Source: Lachnospiraceae bacterium
GTDB taxonomy: Bacteria > Bacillota > Clostridia > Lachnospirales > Lachnospiraceae
NCBI GenBank assembly: GCA_022768745.1
Contig: JALELK010000033.1
Span: forward strand, 42,653-106,652
DNA length: 64,000 bases
Direction: 5' to 3'
Below, piece by piece: positions 1 through 9,106 of the stretch; the stretch's first letter is position 1; each line of letters begins with the position of its first letter. The notes under the pieces are model-generated. The model had not been told where the DNA came from. It made no database searches and saw only the letters and a list, made by a program, of their open reading frames with translations. A program made the translations under genes and the position numbers.

Positions 1-104
1 AACTGGAGAATTTCATCAAACAAAAGACGGCAAGAGTGTTGGCAAATAACAACCAGTACGCTATGCAGCAGTTTTATCGAAGAGACGCGCAGTTCTATAA
101 ATAG
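1..104 (+). CDS. C-terminal end of an unidentified protein (cut by window edge)
   Basis: An open frame runs from the window edge to a TAG at 102-104 and gives about 33 residues, rich in N, Q, R and Y and ending in FYK. The next gene's ribosome binding site (AGGAGG, 103-108) overlaps this stop codon, so the two are probably co-transcribed. The fragment is too short to recognise; no function is offered. Confidence 0.5.
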   Translation, partial: LENFIKQKTARVLANNNQYAMQQFYRRDAQFYK

Positions 105-115
105 GAGGCAAAAAA

Positions 116-793
116 ATGGAACATTGTAAGATTAAAAATATGTACGACTTAACCCAGACGCTGGCGGCACCACTGCTGGAGACTGTGACCTATCCGTGGG
201 AGGCGTTGCCAAAGATTGGTGATTTCATTATGGAAATCGGGTCAACCTTAGATCAGGAGAAATTTGAAAAAAGAGGGGAAAACATTTGGATTGCAAAGTC
301 TGTTTCCATTGCGGCTACAGCTACATTAAACGGACCTTTGATTATTGATGAAGATACGGAGGTGCGTCCCGGTGCCTTTATCAGAGGAAATGTAATTGTT
401 GGTAAAAACTGTGTGGTTGGAAATTCCACGGAACTGAAAAATGTGATTCTCTTTAATGTGGTTCAGGTGCCTCATTACAATTATGTAGGGGATTCCGTTC
501 TGGGATTTCATTCCCATATGGGAGCCGGTTCCATCACATCCAATGTAAAAAGTGACAAGACCCTGGTTGTGGTAAAGGATTGCTATGACACCAAAGAGGA
601 GATTGCCACCGGTTTGAAAAAATTTGGAGCAATGCTGGGGGACTATGTGGAAGTAGGATGCAACAGTGTGTTAAACCCGGGAACTGTGGTTTGCCCGCAT
701 TCTAATATTTATCCGGTTTCCTGTGTCAGAGGAGTGATACCTGCCAATTCTATTTTCAAAGATAAGGATCACGTAGTGAGTAAAAATGTGTAA
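116..793 (+). CDS. Left-handed beta-helix (GlmU C-terminal-like) nucleotidyltransferase/acyltransferase-related protein
   Basis: 225 residues. From about residue 60 the protein shows the hexapeptide periodicity of a left-handed parallel beta-helix (for example IIDEDTEVRPGAFIRGNVIVG and the later VEVGCNSVLNPGTVV stretch), as in the C-terminal half of GlmU and related UDP-GlcNAc pyrophosphorylase-like proteins. The N-terminal 55 residues are helical and there is no N-terminal nucleotidyltransferase domain, so it cannot be a complete GlmU. Clostridial genomes carry stand-alone proteins of this kind with unproven substrates. The start at 116 follows AGGAGG by 7 bases. The preceding partial gene is probably in the same operon. 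Confidence 0.75.
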   Translation: MEHCKIKNMYDLTQTLAAPLLETVTYPWEALPKIGDFIMEIGSTLDQEKFEKRGENIWIAKSVSIAATATLNGPLIIDEDTEVRPGAFIRGNVIVGKNCVVGNSTELKNVILFNVVQVPHYNYVGDSVLGFHSHMGAGSITSNVKSDKTLVVVKDCYDTKEEIATGLKKFGAMLGDYVEVGCNSVLNPGTVVCPHSNIYPVSCVRGVIPANSIFKDKDHVVSKNV

Positions 794-846
794 TTTTTCT
801 AGCAAAATCTAGGAAAATGGACTAGACGAATTGTCAAAAATATGCG

Positions 847-877
847 AAAATACTCACTGTGTGACGATGAGTGTTTT
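847..877 (+). terminator. Hairpin downstream of the beta-helix gene, possible terminator
   Basis: AAAATACTCA (847-856) pairs with TGAGTGTTTT (868-877), with one G.U pair and an 11-base loop. The 3' arm itself ends in TTTT, as in a weak intrinsic terminator. It lies in the 154-base gap before the Fe-S scaffold-like gene; the rest of that gap contains a short CCGG/CCGG hairpin near 886-900 and no clear promoter. Confidence 0.4.
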
Positions 878-947
878 GGATATTCCCGGTTTCTTGCCGG
901 AATAAATATAACATACATCTTTTATGTATTATGAAAGGAGTCTTAAA

Positions 948-1649
948 ATGATTTACACAAAGGAAGTTGAAAACATGTGTCCTGTTGCTAAGGGCGCAAA
1001 ACATGACCCAGCTCCAATTCCTGAAGAAGGAAAATGGGTACATTCAAAGAAGATTGAGGATATTTCAGGCTTTACACATGGTGTGGGCTGGTGTGCTCCA
1101 CAGCAGGGTGCTTGTAAGTTATCTTTAAATGTTAAAGAAGGTGTAATCGAAGAAGCATTGGTTGAGACAATCGGATGCTCAGGTATGACACATTCCGCAG
1201 CTATGGCAGCTGAAATTTTGCAGGGTAAGACAATTCTTGAAGCATTAAATACAGACCTTGTATGTGATGCTATCAACACAGCTATGAGAGAGTTGTTCTT
1301 ACAGATTGTATACGGACGTACACAGTCAGCATTCTCTGATGACGGACTTGCTATTGGTGCCGGTCTTGAAGATTTAGGAAAGGGACTTCGTTCTCAGGTT
1401 GGTACAATGTATGCTACCAAGGCTAAGGGCGTTCGTTACCTTGAGATGGCTGAAGGATATGTTACAGGTATTGCTTTGGATGAAAACAACGAAGTTATCG
1501 GATACCAGTTCGTTTCCCTTGGCAAGATGACAGACTTCATCAAGAAGGGTGATGATGCAAACACTGCATGGGAGAAGGCTTCAGGTTCTTATGGACGTGT
1601 AACTCCGGAGCAGGGTGCTGTTAAGATCATCGACCCAAGAGCAGAGTAG
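948..1649 (+). CDS. Iron-sulfur cluster assembly scaffold-like protein, partner of GGGtGRT protein
   Basis: 233 residues when started at ATG 948, which has AAAGGAG 7 bases upstream; an in-frame ATG at 924 has no such site. The protein has a NifU/IscU-like central part with conserved cysteines in GWCAPQQGAC, ETIGCSGMTH and DLVCDA, and is usually annotated as an Fe-S cluster scaffold-like protein. Family knowledge: it is almost always next to a GGGtGRT-family gene, as here (19 bases apart), and the biochemical role of the pair is not established. Codon choice looks like that of highly expressed genes. The C-terminal 80 residues lie beyond the usual NifU core and are specific to this subgroup. 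A role in cluster assembly is inference. Confidence 0.8.
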   Translation: MIYTKEVENMCPVAKGAKHDPAPIPEEGKWVHSKKIEDISGFTHGVGWCAPQQGACKLSLNVKEGVIEEALVETIGCSGMTHSAAMAAEILQGKTILEALNTDLVCDAINTAMRELFLQIVYGRTQSAFSDDGLAIGAGLEDLGKGLRSQVGTMYATKAKGVRYLEMAEGYVTGIALDENNEVIGYQFVSLGKMTDFIKKGDDANTAWEKASGSYGRVTPEQGAVKIIDPRAE

Positions 1650-1667
1650 GAAAGGAGACGAAAGAAA

Positions 1668-2678
1668 ATGGCATTATTTGAATCATATGAAAGAAGAATT
1701 GACCAGATTAACGCTGTATTAAATCAGTATGGCATCAGCTCTATCGAAGAAGCTGAAAAGATTACAAAGGACGCTGGTCTTGATGTTTATGAGCAGGTAA
1801 AAAAGATTCAGCCTATCTGTTTTGAAAATGCTTGTTGGGCATATACAGTTGGTGCTGCAATCGCAATCAAGAAGGGTTGTCGCAGAGCAGCTGACGCAGC
1901 TGCAGCAACCGGTGAAGGACTTCAGGCTTTCTGTATTCCTGGTTCCGTTGCTGATCACCGTAAGGTAGGTCTTGGACATGGTAACTTAGGAAAGATGTTA
2001 CTTGAGGAAGAGACAGAGTGCTTCTGCTTCTTAGCAGGACATGAGTCATTCGCAGCAGCCGAAGGTGCTATCGGTATCGCTGAGAAGGCAAACAAGGTTC
2101 GTAAGAAACCTCTTCGTGTTATCTTGAACGGTCTTGGAAAGGACGCAGCTCAGATTATCTCACGTATCAACGGATTTACATATGTTGAGACAAAGTATGA
2201 CTATAAAGAAGCTAAGGTTAACGTAGTATATGAGAAGGCATACTCTGATGGACTTCGTGCAACAGTTAAGTGTTACGGTGCTGACGATGTTCAGGAAGGT
2301 GTTGCAATCATGCATATGGAGAACGTTGGTGTATCTATCACAGGTAACTCAACAAACCCAACACGTTTCCAGCATCCTGTAGCAGGTACATACAAGAAGG
2401 AATGTATCGAGCAGGGTAAGAAGTACTTCTCAGTAGCATCCGGCGGTGGTACAGGACGTACACTTCACCCAGACAATATGGCAGCAGGTCCTGCTTCTTA
2501 TGGTATGACAGATACTTTAGGACGTATGCACTCTGATGCACAGTTTGCAGGTTCTTCTTCTGTACCGGCTCACGTAGAAATGATGGGTCTTATCGGAATG
2601 GGTAACAACCCAATGGTAGGTGCTACCGTTGCAGTTGCCGTTTCTGTACAGGAAGCAGCAGACGCTGGTAAGTTCTAA
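1668..2678 (+). CDS. GGGtGRT family protein
   Basis: 336 residues. It contains the family's signature SGGGTGRTLHPDNMAAGPAS at about residues 255-275, followed by a small-residue-rich C-terminus (GLIGMGNNPMVGATVAVAV). The family is named after this motif; no reaction has been assigned that I know of. A ribosome binding site (AAAGGAG) lies 19 bases after the scaffold gene's stop, so both genes share a transcript that ends at the terminator at 2701. Cysteine-containing segments near residues 50 and 90 (ICFENACWA, FCIPGSV) could be redox or cluster ligands, which is speculation. Codon use suggests strong expression. Confidence 0.85.
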   Translation: MALFESYERRIDQINAVLNQYGISSIEEAEKITKDAGLDVYEQVKKIQPICFENACWAYTVGAAIAIKKGCRRAADAAAATGEGLQAFCIPGSVADHRKVGLGHGNLGKMLLEEETECFCFLAGHESFAAAEGAIGIAEKANKVRKKPLRVILNGLGKDAAQIISRINGFTYVETKYDYKEAKVNVVYEKAYSDGLRATVKCYGADDVQEGVAIMHMENVGVSITGNSTNPTRFQHPVAGTYKKECIEQGKKYFSVASGGGTGRTLHPDNMAAGPASYGMTDTLGRMHSDAQFAGSSSVPAHVEMMGLIGMGNNPMVGATVAVAVSVQEAADAGKF

Positions 2679-2700
2679 GAAGTTTTAGACTGATATTTAA

Positions 2701-2740
2701 AAAGGCGAATTAAACTGCGGTTTGATTCGCCTTTATTTTT
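2701..2740 (+). terminator. Intrinsic terminator of the GGGtGRT operon
   Basis: The stem GGCGAAT...AAAC pairs with GTTT...ATTCGCC around a short loop and is followed by TTTATTTTT. It begins 23 bases after the GGGtGRT stop codon. Confidence 0.85.
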
Positions 2741-2822
2741 GAGAATACTTTTCGAAGAAAAAATTGTATGTTAATCTATAAAAAGATAGATGTACAATGG
2801 ATGAAAACAAATGGAGGGACTT

Positions 2823-4481
2823 ATGAGAAAAAGATTTTATGCACTGTTGTGTATGATGACATTGATGCTTACATCCGTAGGTGTGATGATGCCAGTTGAT
2901 AGCATACATGCAGAGGGCGAAATGCAGGAAGAAAAGGTATCGGAAGAAAGTGGATTTTCATGGATGGATGGAGAACCAACTGTAGTTGCCGGATATAGGG
3001 ACAACGAGATAACAAAATTAGTCATCCCTGAGAAAACAACAGGAATTGGCTTTCAAGCTTTTAATTCTTTTAAAAAACTGACAAGTGTTGTCTTTCCCGA
3101 AAACCTAACTATGATTGGAAGATATGCTTTTTTTCAGTGTACGAATTTGGATAATATTGAAATTCCTAAATCTGTGACGGATATACAAGAGGGAGCTTTT
3201 AAAAATACAGGGATAAAGAATATTACAATTCCTACGAATGTGACCAGTATAGGTGTTGCCGCTTTCGCAGATTGTAAAAATATGGAGAGTATTTCGGTAG
3301 AACAAGAAAATCCAAACTATGATAGTAGAAATGATTGCAATGGAATTATAGAGACAAAGACAAATACCCTGATTGCCGGATGCGACAATACCGTGATTCC
3401 CGAAGGTGTAACAGGTATTGAAAAGTATACCTTTATGAGATGCAAAACTTTAAAAAATATGAAACTTCCAAGCAATCTGACCACCATTGGGGATTATGCT
3501 TTTTGGCTTAGTGATTGTTGGGAAAATGTTAAACTTCCGGAAAAGTTGGAAAATTTAGGGGCTTATGCATTTTTAGAGTGTAGTAGTTTAAAAGAAATTA
3601 CTATTCCGGCAAAAGTGAAGGTAATCAAAGAGCATACATTTGATGAATGTGAAAATTTAGAGACTATTCATTTGTCTAATGGTTTAGAGAAAATTGAAAA
3701 ATTTGCCTTCCGGAATTGTAGGAAAATGGACAATGTTGTTATTCCAAATACTGTAAATACTATTGATGGTAATGCATTTATTACATGTGACAACTTAAAA
3801 AATATTACGATACCATCAAGTGTGACAAAAATTGGGGATGGAGCATTTGCCTATTGCGATAAATTGACTATTAACTGCGAAAAGGGAAGTTACGCAGAAC
3901 AGTATGCAAAGAAAAATGGCATAGCGGTTAAATATGTTAATGAGGGTTCAACAACTCCCACCAAGCCGGAGAATAAACCGGAGACAAAACCGGAGACAAA
4001 ACCGGAAGTAAAACCAGCTGATATGAGTACGGTGATACAGCCGGTGAGGGATACAAAAAGATCAGACGCAGCTTCCTATGTGGTTTCGAAGACAAAGAAG
4101 ACGGTAGAGTATAAAAAAGTTAAAACAAAATCCAATACAGCAAAGGTGCCAGATACCATTAAAGTTAAGGGTAAGAAGTATAAGGTTACTTCTATTGCGA
4201 AGGGCGCATTTAAGAACAATAAAAAGATTCAGACAGTAGTGGTTGGAAAAAATGTTACTACCATAGGAAATGATGCTTTTAGTGGGGCAAAAAAGGTAAA
4301 GAGCATTACTTTGAATGGAAACAATATCAAAAAGGTTGGAAAAAATGCATTCAAGGGTGTAAAGAAAAATTGTAAAATTACAATTCAGGCGAAAAATAAA
4401 AAGCAGTATAATAAGATCGTCAAGATGATAAAGAAGTCTGGAGCTAAGAATGTAAAGTATAGGTACAAGAAAAAGAAGTGA
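2823..4481 (+). CDS. Secreted BspA-type leucine-rich repeat protein
   Basis: 552 residues from ATG 2823, preceded by GGAGG; an in-frame ATG at 2811 overlaps that site and is less likely. An N-terminal signal peptide (RKRF, hydrophobic core, IHAEG cleavage region) is followed by about ten BspA/LRR_5 repeats of the kind FxxCxxLxxIxIPxxVxxIGxxAF (residues about 55-370), a repeated P-E-T-K-P linker, and a lysine-rich C-terminal segment with two further LRR_5-like repeats (KVTSIAKGAFKNN, VTTIGNDAFSG). I see no sortase motif, so it is probably secreted or held by charge. Such proteins are typically surface adhesion or interaction proteins in gut Clostridia; the ligand is unknown. Confidence 0.85.
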   Translation: MRKRFYALLCMMTLMLTSVGVMMPVDSIHAEGEMQEEKVSEESGFSWMDGEPTVVAGYRDNEITKLVIPEKTTGIGFQAFNSFKKLTSVVFPENLTMIGRYAFFQCTNLDNIEIPKSVTDIQEGAFKNTGIKNITIPTNVTSIGVAAFADCKNMESISVEQENPNYDSRNDCNGIIETKTNTLIAGCDNTVIPEGVTGIEKYTFMRCKTLKNMKLPSNLTTIGDYAFWLSDCWENVKLPEKLENLGAYAFLECSSLKEITIPAKVKVIKEHTFDECENLETIHLSNGLEKIEKFAFRNCRKMDNVVIPNTVNTIDGNAFITCDNLKNITIPSSVTKIGDGAFAYCDKLTINCEKGSYAEQYAKKNGIAVKYVNEGSTTPTKPENKPETKPETKPEVKPADMSTVIQPVRDTKRSDAASYVVSKTKKTVEYKKVKTKSNTAKVPDTIKVKGKKYKVTSIAKGAFKNNKKIQTVVVGKNVTTIGNDAFSGAKKVKSITLNGNNIKKVGKNAFKGVKKNCKITIQAKNKKQYNKIVKMIKKSGAKNVKYRYKKKK

Positions 4482-4507
4482 CAGGATAGATAAAGAGAGG
4501 AACATAT

Positions 4508-5260
4508 ATGAAATTTATTTCATGGAATGTAAATGGTCTGAGAGCCTGTGTAGGAAAAAATTTTATGGAGGACTTTGAAAAACTGGACGCAGATTTTTTC
4601 TGTTTACAGGAGACAAAACTTCAGGAGGGGCAGATAGAACTGGATTTACCCGGATACGAGCAGTATTGGAACTATGCGAAAAAGAAGGGGTATTCCGGCA
4701 CAGCTATTTTTACCAGACACCACCCGACCTCGGTTTCTTATGGGCTTGGCATAGAGGAACACGACCAGGAAGGCCGTGTGATTACCCTGGAATATGAGGA
4801 TTATTATCTGATTACGGTATATACACCTAATTCACAGAATGAATTAAAGAGATTGGATTACCGTATGACCTGGGAAGACGCATTTCGGGAATACCTCTGT
4901 GGTCTGGCGGAGAAAAAAGGTGTGATTGTCTGTGGAGATATGAATGTGGCCCATCAGGAGATTGATTTGAAAAATCCAAAGACGAACCGGAAGAATGCAG
5001 GCTTTACCGATGAGGAGAGAGCCAAGATGACGGAGCTGTTACAGTCCGGCTTTGTGGATAGTTTCCGCTATTATTATCCGGATAAGGAAGGCATCTACAG
5101 CTGGTGGTCCTATCGTTTTCATGCCAGAGAGAAGAACGCCGGATGGCGTATCGACTATTTTTTGGTGTCAGAAAATATAAAGGATCGAATGAAGTCGGCA
5201 GAAATCCACACGGAAATTATGGGTTCGGATCATTGCCCGGTGGAACTTTGCCTGGAATAA
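4508..5260 (+). CDS. xth: Exodeoxyribonuclease III / AP endonuclease
   Basis: 250 residues, the usual length. All class II AP endonuclease (EEP fold) motifs are visible: SWNVNGLRA at the N-terminus, LQETKL with the metal-binding Glu, VYTPNS, CGDMNVAH with the catalytic Asp/Asn pair, a WRIDYF segment and the terminal GSDHCPV with catalytic Asp/His. It repairs abasic sites by 5' incision in base excision repair. The start at 4508 is preceded by AGAGAGGAAC. Confidence 0.95.
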   Translation: MKFISWNVNGLRACVGKNFMEDFEKLDADFFCLQETKLQEGQIELDLPGYEQYWNYAKKKGYSGTAIFTRHHPTSVSYGLGIEEHDQEGRVITLEYEDYYLITVYTPNSQNELKRLDYRMTWEDAFREYLCGLAEKKGVIVCGDMNVAHQEIDLKNPKTNRKNAGFTDEERAKMTELLQSGFVDSFRYYYPDKEGIYSWWSYRFHAREKNAGWRIDYFLVSENIKDRMKSAEIHTEIMGSDHCPVELCLE

Positions 5261-5303
5261 ATAAGCAGTTAGATTGATTTTGTGACAGTACGAGGTGACT
5301 GAA

Positions 5304-6500
5304 ATGAAAGACAAGCAAACGAAAAAAAAGAAAAGAAGAGGATGGATTATCCTATTGGTTTGTCTCCTGCTCTTAATCGGAACAGGATTTTATCAGAGCC
5401 GCACAAACCCCAGAGTGAGGATACTTTTATCCATTATGAAGTTTTCTGAGTCCACCTTAAAAAGTGAGGATTATCTTCTTCACAATATTGATATTATGGA
5501 ACTGTGCAGAACCTACATCAATGGAGACACTCATGTGGTGGGAGACGCAGGCTTTTCTCATATGAAGAACCTGGCTTCTTCCATATCTATGGATATTGAC
5601 AGAACCCGATCTTTTGCCAGCCGTCGGATGGTAAATAAGATGCAGATGAATTTTCTTTGGATGGAAGCCGGAGAAATTGATGTGTATGGCGAAAATGAGA
5701 CCATATATCTGGATGCTCCGCTTTTGGGAGATGATATAGGATATGCTTTTCCCACAGGCATAGATTTGTTTATGAAGGCACCGGATTTGACCTCAGACAT
5801 CAATCAAAAATGGTTTCGGTCCAACGCCAAAAATATCGTCCAGCTGATGGGTGAAATCGAAATCAAAAAGACGGGAAAGATCTATACAGATAAGGACGGA
5901 TTAAAGGGCGAAGAATTTGTGGTTACTATCCCAAAGGGGAGCGGAGCCTTTGTGTGGAAATTGTTTGGAATGGAGATGCCGGATTATGATGTGGTGTGCT
6001 CTGTTTACCTCACAAAAAATAACCGGTTGATTCGGATGGAAGTGGATGCGTCCCACGTAATCGATGGAGTATCTATGGTGATGCAGGGAAAAAATCTGGG
6101 CACCGCGTATATGTATTATCAGTTGCCGGACAATGAAAAGGCAGTGATGCGGATGAAGCGCAATGCCAAGGAGGATTGTCTGGATTGTACTATGGTTTAT
6201 TATGCCAATACAGGACAAAACATTAAGATGAAATCCAGCATCAGTTGGACGAAAAGGGATAAGGGATTTTCCATTAAAATCAACAACATCCATATGTGGT
6301 CCGGGGAGGAGGAAATGGCCCAGGGATTTTTCAAGGGAGAAGTGACACCTTTAAAGGATGCGGGAGATGTCTTTGAGGGCAAGGATGAACGCTTGTATGG
6401 CTTTGAAGTGTTGGATTGGAAGGCAATCCGAAAGGATACCAAGGGATTTGTCAATGATGTTCTGTCTAAAACTTCCTTTGGAGCCTTTGTAGCAGATTGA
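5304..6500 (+). CDS. Uncharacterised membrane-anchored extracytoplasmic protein
   Basis: 398 residues from ATG 5304, which has GAGGTG 6 bases upstream; a GTG at 5295 lies inside that site. A lysine/arginine-rich N-terminus (KKKKRRG) precedes one membrane segment (WIILLVCLLLLIGTGF), giving a type II orientation with about 365 residues outside. The outer part alternates short beta-like strands and contains a Cys pair (DCLDC). The layout resembles large beta-sheet lipid-binding-like extracellular domains of Clostridia, but I recognise no family and assign no function. Confidence 0.7.
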   Translation: MKDKQTKKKKRRGWIILLVCLLLLIGTGFYQSRTNPRVRILLSIMKFSESTLKSEDYLLHNIDIMELCRTYINGDTHVVGDAGFSHMKNLASSISMDIDRTRSFASRRMVNKMQMNFLWMEAGEIDVYGENETIYLDAPLLGDDIGYAFPTGIDLFMKAPDLTSDINQKWFRSNAKNIVQLMGEIEIKKTGKIYTDKDGLKGEEFVVTIPKGSGAFVWKLFGMEMPDYDVVCSVYLTKNNRLIRMEVDASHVIDGVSMVMQGKNLGTAYMYYQLPDNEKAVMRMKRNAKEDCLDCTMVYYANTGQNIKMKSSISWTKRDKGFSIKINNIHMWSGEEEMAQGFFKGEVTPLKDAGDVFEGKDERLYGFEVLDWKAIRKDTKGFVNDVLSKTSFGAFVAD

Positions 6501-6556
6501 TGATGGGTAAATATAGACAAAAAAACCTTCCTTGTGGATTTTTTTGAAGAAATACA

Positions 6557-6586
6557 TTGTAAAATCTATGTAAGAAGAGATATAAT
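6557..6586 (+). promoter_or_regulatory. Sigma-A-type promoter of the Na/Pi cotransporter gene
   Basis: TTGTAA (6557-6562) and TATAAT (6581-6586) are separated by 18 bases. The predicted start of transcription, about 6592, falls at the 5' arm of the hairpin at 6591-6622. Confidence 0.65.
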
Positions 6587-6590
6587 TTAT

Positions 6591-6626
6591 AGGCAGTAGT
6601 TTGGGTAATTATGCTACTGCCTATTT
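6591..6626 (+). promoter_or_regulatory. Perfect 9-bp hairpin at the 5' end of the Na/Pi cotransporter mRNA
   Basis: AGGCAGTAG (6591-6599) is exactly complementary to CTACTGCCT (6614-6622), with a 14-base loop, and is followed by ATTTT. It sits where the transcript should begin, so it may protect the 5' end or act as a short attenuator; it is not the terminator of the upstream gene if the promoter call is right. Confidence 0.5.
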
Positions 6627-6653
6627 TATGCAGAGAGTAAAGGAGCAAGTCAA

Positions 6654-8438
6654 ATGGGATTCACAATTGTTTTGTCACTACTTAGCGGTGTGGCGCTCTT
6701 TTTGTTTGGAATGTCTCTTATGGGAGATGGCTTAAAGAAAGCGGCAGGAGAAAAACTGGAACTGATTCTTTATAAATTGACCAATACGCCATTAAAGGGT
6801 GTATTGCTTGGCGCTGCGGTTACAGCGGTAATCCAGTCTTCCTCAGCCACCTCTGTTATGGTGGTAGGTTTTGTTAACTCCGGTATGATGAAGGTTATTC
6901 AGGCAATCGGTATTATCATGGGTGCAAATATCGGTACCAGTATTACCGGATGGATTCTTTGTTTGTCTTACATTGACGGAAGTAGCGGAGTGGCACAGAT
7001 TTTATCCACAGCTACCATTTCCGGTGTGGTTGCCATTATTGGTATTTTATTTAAGATGGTCTCAAAGAAGATGTCCCTAAAGAATGTGGGAGATATTATG
7101 TTGGGATTTGCCATTTTGATGGTGGGTATGCAGACCATGAGTGGAGCCATGTCACCTTTAAAAGAGAATCCGCATTTTGTGAATCTTTTGACTGCATTTA
7201 CAAACCCAGCCTTAGGAATTTTGGTTGGTATCGTATTTACTGCAGTGTTGCAGAGTGCATCGGCTTCTATCGGTATTTTACAGGCTCTTTCCGTTATGGG
7301 GGCAATCACCTTTGCTTCCGCATTCCCAATCACTATGGGTGTTGGTGTCGGTGCGGCAGTACCGGTGTTGCTTTCTTCCATCGGAACCAATAAAAACGGA
7401 AAGAGAACCGCTCTGATTTATCTGTTAAATGATTTGTTTGGTATGATTTTTTGGTCCATTGTATTTTACAGTGTCAATGCATTTGTACACTTTGACTTTT
7501 TGGATATGGTTATGAGTCCTATCAGCATTGCCATATTAAATACAGTGTTCCGTCTGGCAACGGTTATGATTCTTTTCCCATTTATCAAGTGGATTGAAAA
7601 ACTTGTCTTCTGGCTGGTAAAGGATGATCCTGAGGAGATGGAGGACCAGGCAGACTTTGATTTGCTGGAAGAGAGATTCCTGGCATATCCAGCTCTCGCT
7701 ATCGGACAGAGCCATATGGCTATGAATGGCATGGCAAAGAAGGCAAAGAAAAACGTATATCGTGCCGTAGGACTTCTTTCTGATTTCTCAGATAATAAGT
7801 ATCAAAAGGTACAGGAAAAGGAAAACCTCATTGATAAGTATGAGGATAAACTGGGTACATATCTGATGCAGCTCACCGGTAAGGAAATGACAGAGTCACA
7901 GATGCAGCAGGTGTCTGTTTTGCTTCATGTGGTATCGGATTTTGAGCGACTCAGTGACCATGCGGTAAACATTTCTGAGACTGCCAAGGAAATCAGTGAA
8001 AAAAAGATACATTTCTCTGAGGATGCCACAAAGGAATTGGAAATCCTTGAGTCTGCAGTATGTGAGATTTTACAGGCAACGGTTACTTCCTTTGAAAAGA
8101 AGGACAACGATTTAGCTGTTACTGTAGAACCTTTAAGAGAGTTGATTATCTCTTTGTGTGATGAATTAAAATCCAGACATATTGTGCGTTTGAGAAGTGG
8201 TGTGTGTGAGTGGAAGCAGGGATTCCCATTTAACAATCTTTTGACAGATTTTGAGAGAATCGCAGCTCACTGCTCTAACATTGCTCTGGCCATGATTGAG
8301 GCGGAGAGCTCTGCCTTTGATGTGCACGAGTATGAGAGAAGTATTCGTGAAAAGAGCAATGCCCAGTATGTGAAACTCTATGAAGAGTTTGAACAGCAAT
8401 ATAAGCTGCCAAAACCGGTGAAGGTGAAAAAAGCATAG
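6654..8438 (+). CDS. Na/Pi cotransporter family protein with C-terminal PhoU-like domain
   Basis: 594 residues. The membrane half has the two inverted NptA/PNaS repeats with the QSSSATS signature (about residue 62) and its second copy LQSASAS (about residue 200). After about residue 340 comes a cytoplasmic helical PhoU-like domain (two copies, with SDFERLSDHAVNISE and DFERIAAHCSNIA). The protein imports phosphate with sodium; the PhoU-like part probably senses phosphate status. Length and domain order match the common Firmicute form. It has its own promoter and leader hairpin. Confidence 0.9.
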   Translation: MGFTIVLSLLSGVALFLFGMSLMGDGLKKAAGEKLELILYKLTNTPLKGVLLGAAVTAVIQSSSATSVMVVGFVNSGMMKVIQAIGIIMGANIGTSITGWILCLSYIDGSSGVAQILSTATISGVVAIIGILFKMVSKKMSLKNVGDIMLGFAILMVGMQTMSGAMSPLKENPHFVNLLTAFTNPALGILVGIVFTAVLQSASASIGILQALSVMGAITFASAFPITMGVGVGAAVPVLLSSIGTNKNGKRTALIYLLNDLFGMIFWSIVFYSVNAFVHFDFLDMVMSPISIAILNTVFRLATVMILFPFIKWIEKLVFWLVKDDPEEMEDQADFDLLEERFLAYPALAIGQSHMAMNGMAKKAKKNVYRAVGLLSDFSDNKYQKVQEKENLIDKYEDKLGTYLMQLTGKEMTESQMQQVSVLLHVVSDFERLSDHAVNISETAKEISEKKIHFSEDATKELEILESAVCEILQATVTSFEKKDNDLAVTVEPLRELIISLCDELKSRHIVRLRSGVCEWKQGFPFNNLLTDFERIAAHCSNIALAMIEAESSAFDVHEYERSIREKSNAQYVKLYEEFEQQYKLPKPVKVKKA

Positions 8439-8455
8439 TTTAATTGGAAAAATCG

Positions 8456-9106
8456 ATGATAGAAATATATTACGGTTACAATGATTTCCCGGAGGATGAA
8501 CAGAGGATTTATCAGTCTCTTAGTGAGTATCGCCGGAGGAAGGCAGATGCCTGTGGCACAATAGAGACCAGACGTCAGAGCCTGATGGCGGGATACCTGC
8601 TGGAAGGTCAGTTGAGGGATGCAGGAGTACAGGGCGAACTCTGCTATGTGGAATCCCAAAGAAAGAAACCTCAGTTAAAAAATCAGACGCTTCAGTTTTC
8701 CATTTCTCACTGTAAAAAGATTTCTACCAGTGTGGTGGCACCCTGGCAGGTGGGAATCGATGCGGAACAGGTGGGCAGAGGAAAAATGGAGATTGCCGAG
8801 AGATTTTTTCATCCTATGGAAATCTCCTTGTTACAAAACCAGACGGATGAAATATTTCAAAGATTCTTTTGTATCTTATGGACATTAAAGGAGGCTGGGG
8901 CAAAATGCCTGGATGTGCCATTGACTGAGATATGCAGAAAGTTCGACTGCTCAGGGGTAGTTTCCCCATTAAATGATGGAAAAACGGTTAGAATCGAGAT
9001 TGCAAATCAGGAGATTTTTTTCCACAGTTATCCGTTGGATGACGTGGTTATTACTTGCGGAAGTACAAAAGAAGAAGGTTTTTCCCTGAAAAGAATTGAC
9101 AAATAA
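8456..9106 (+). CDS. 4'-phosphopantetheinyl transferase (Sfp family)
   Basis: 216 residues from ATG 8456; a TTG at 8444 is an alternative and neither has a strong ribosome binding site. Sfp-type motifs are present in order: FSISHC, VGIDAEQ with the Mg-binding acidic residues, RFFHPMEI, and WTLKEAGAKC, the W-x-x-KEA motif. The enzyme moves phosphopantetheine from CoA to a Ser of acyl or peptidyl carrier proteins. No carrier-protein or synthase gene lies nearby. The gene begins 17 bases after the Na/Pi gene and may depend on its transcript. The ilvN promoter overlaps its 3' end. Confidence 0.85.
   Translation: MIEIYYGYNDFPEDEQRIYQSLSEYRRRKADACGTIETRRQSLMAGYLLEGQLRDAGVQGELCYVESQRKKPQLKNQTLQFSISHCKKISTSVVAPWQVGIDAEQVGRGKMEIAERFFHPMEISLLQNQTDEIFQRFFCILWTLKEAGAKCLDVPLTEICRKFDCSGVVSPLNDGKTVRIEIANQEIFFHSYPLDDVVITCGSTKEEGFSLKRIDK

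Noticed and set aside
4062..4505. 147-codon open frame on the minus strand
   Set aside because: It is the complement of the lysine-rich C-terminus of the LRR protein; AAA/AAG codons read backwards give Leu/Phe-rich pseudo-membrane protein.
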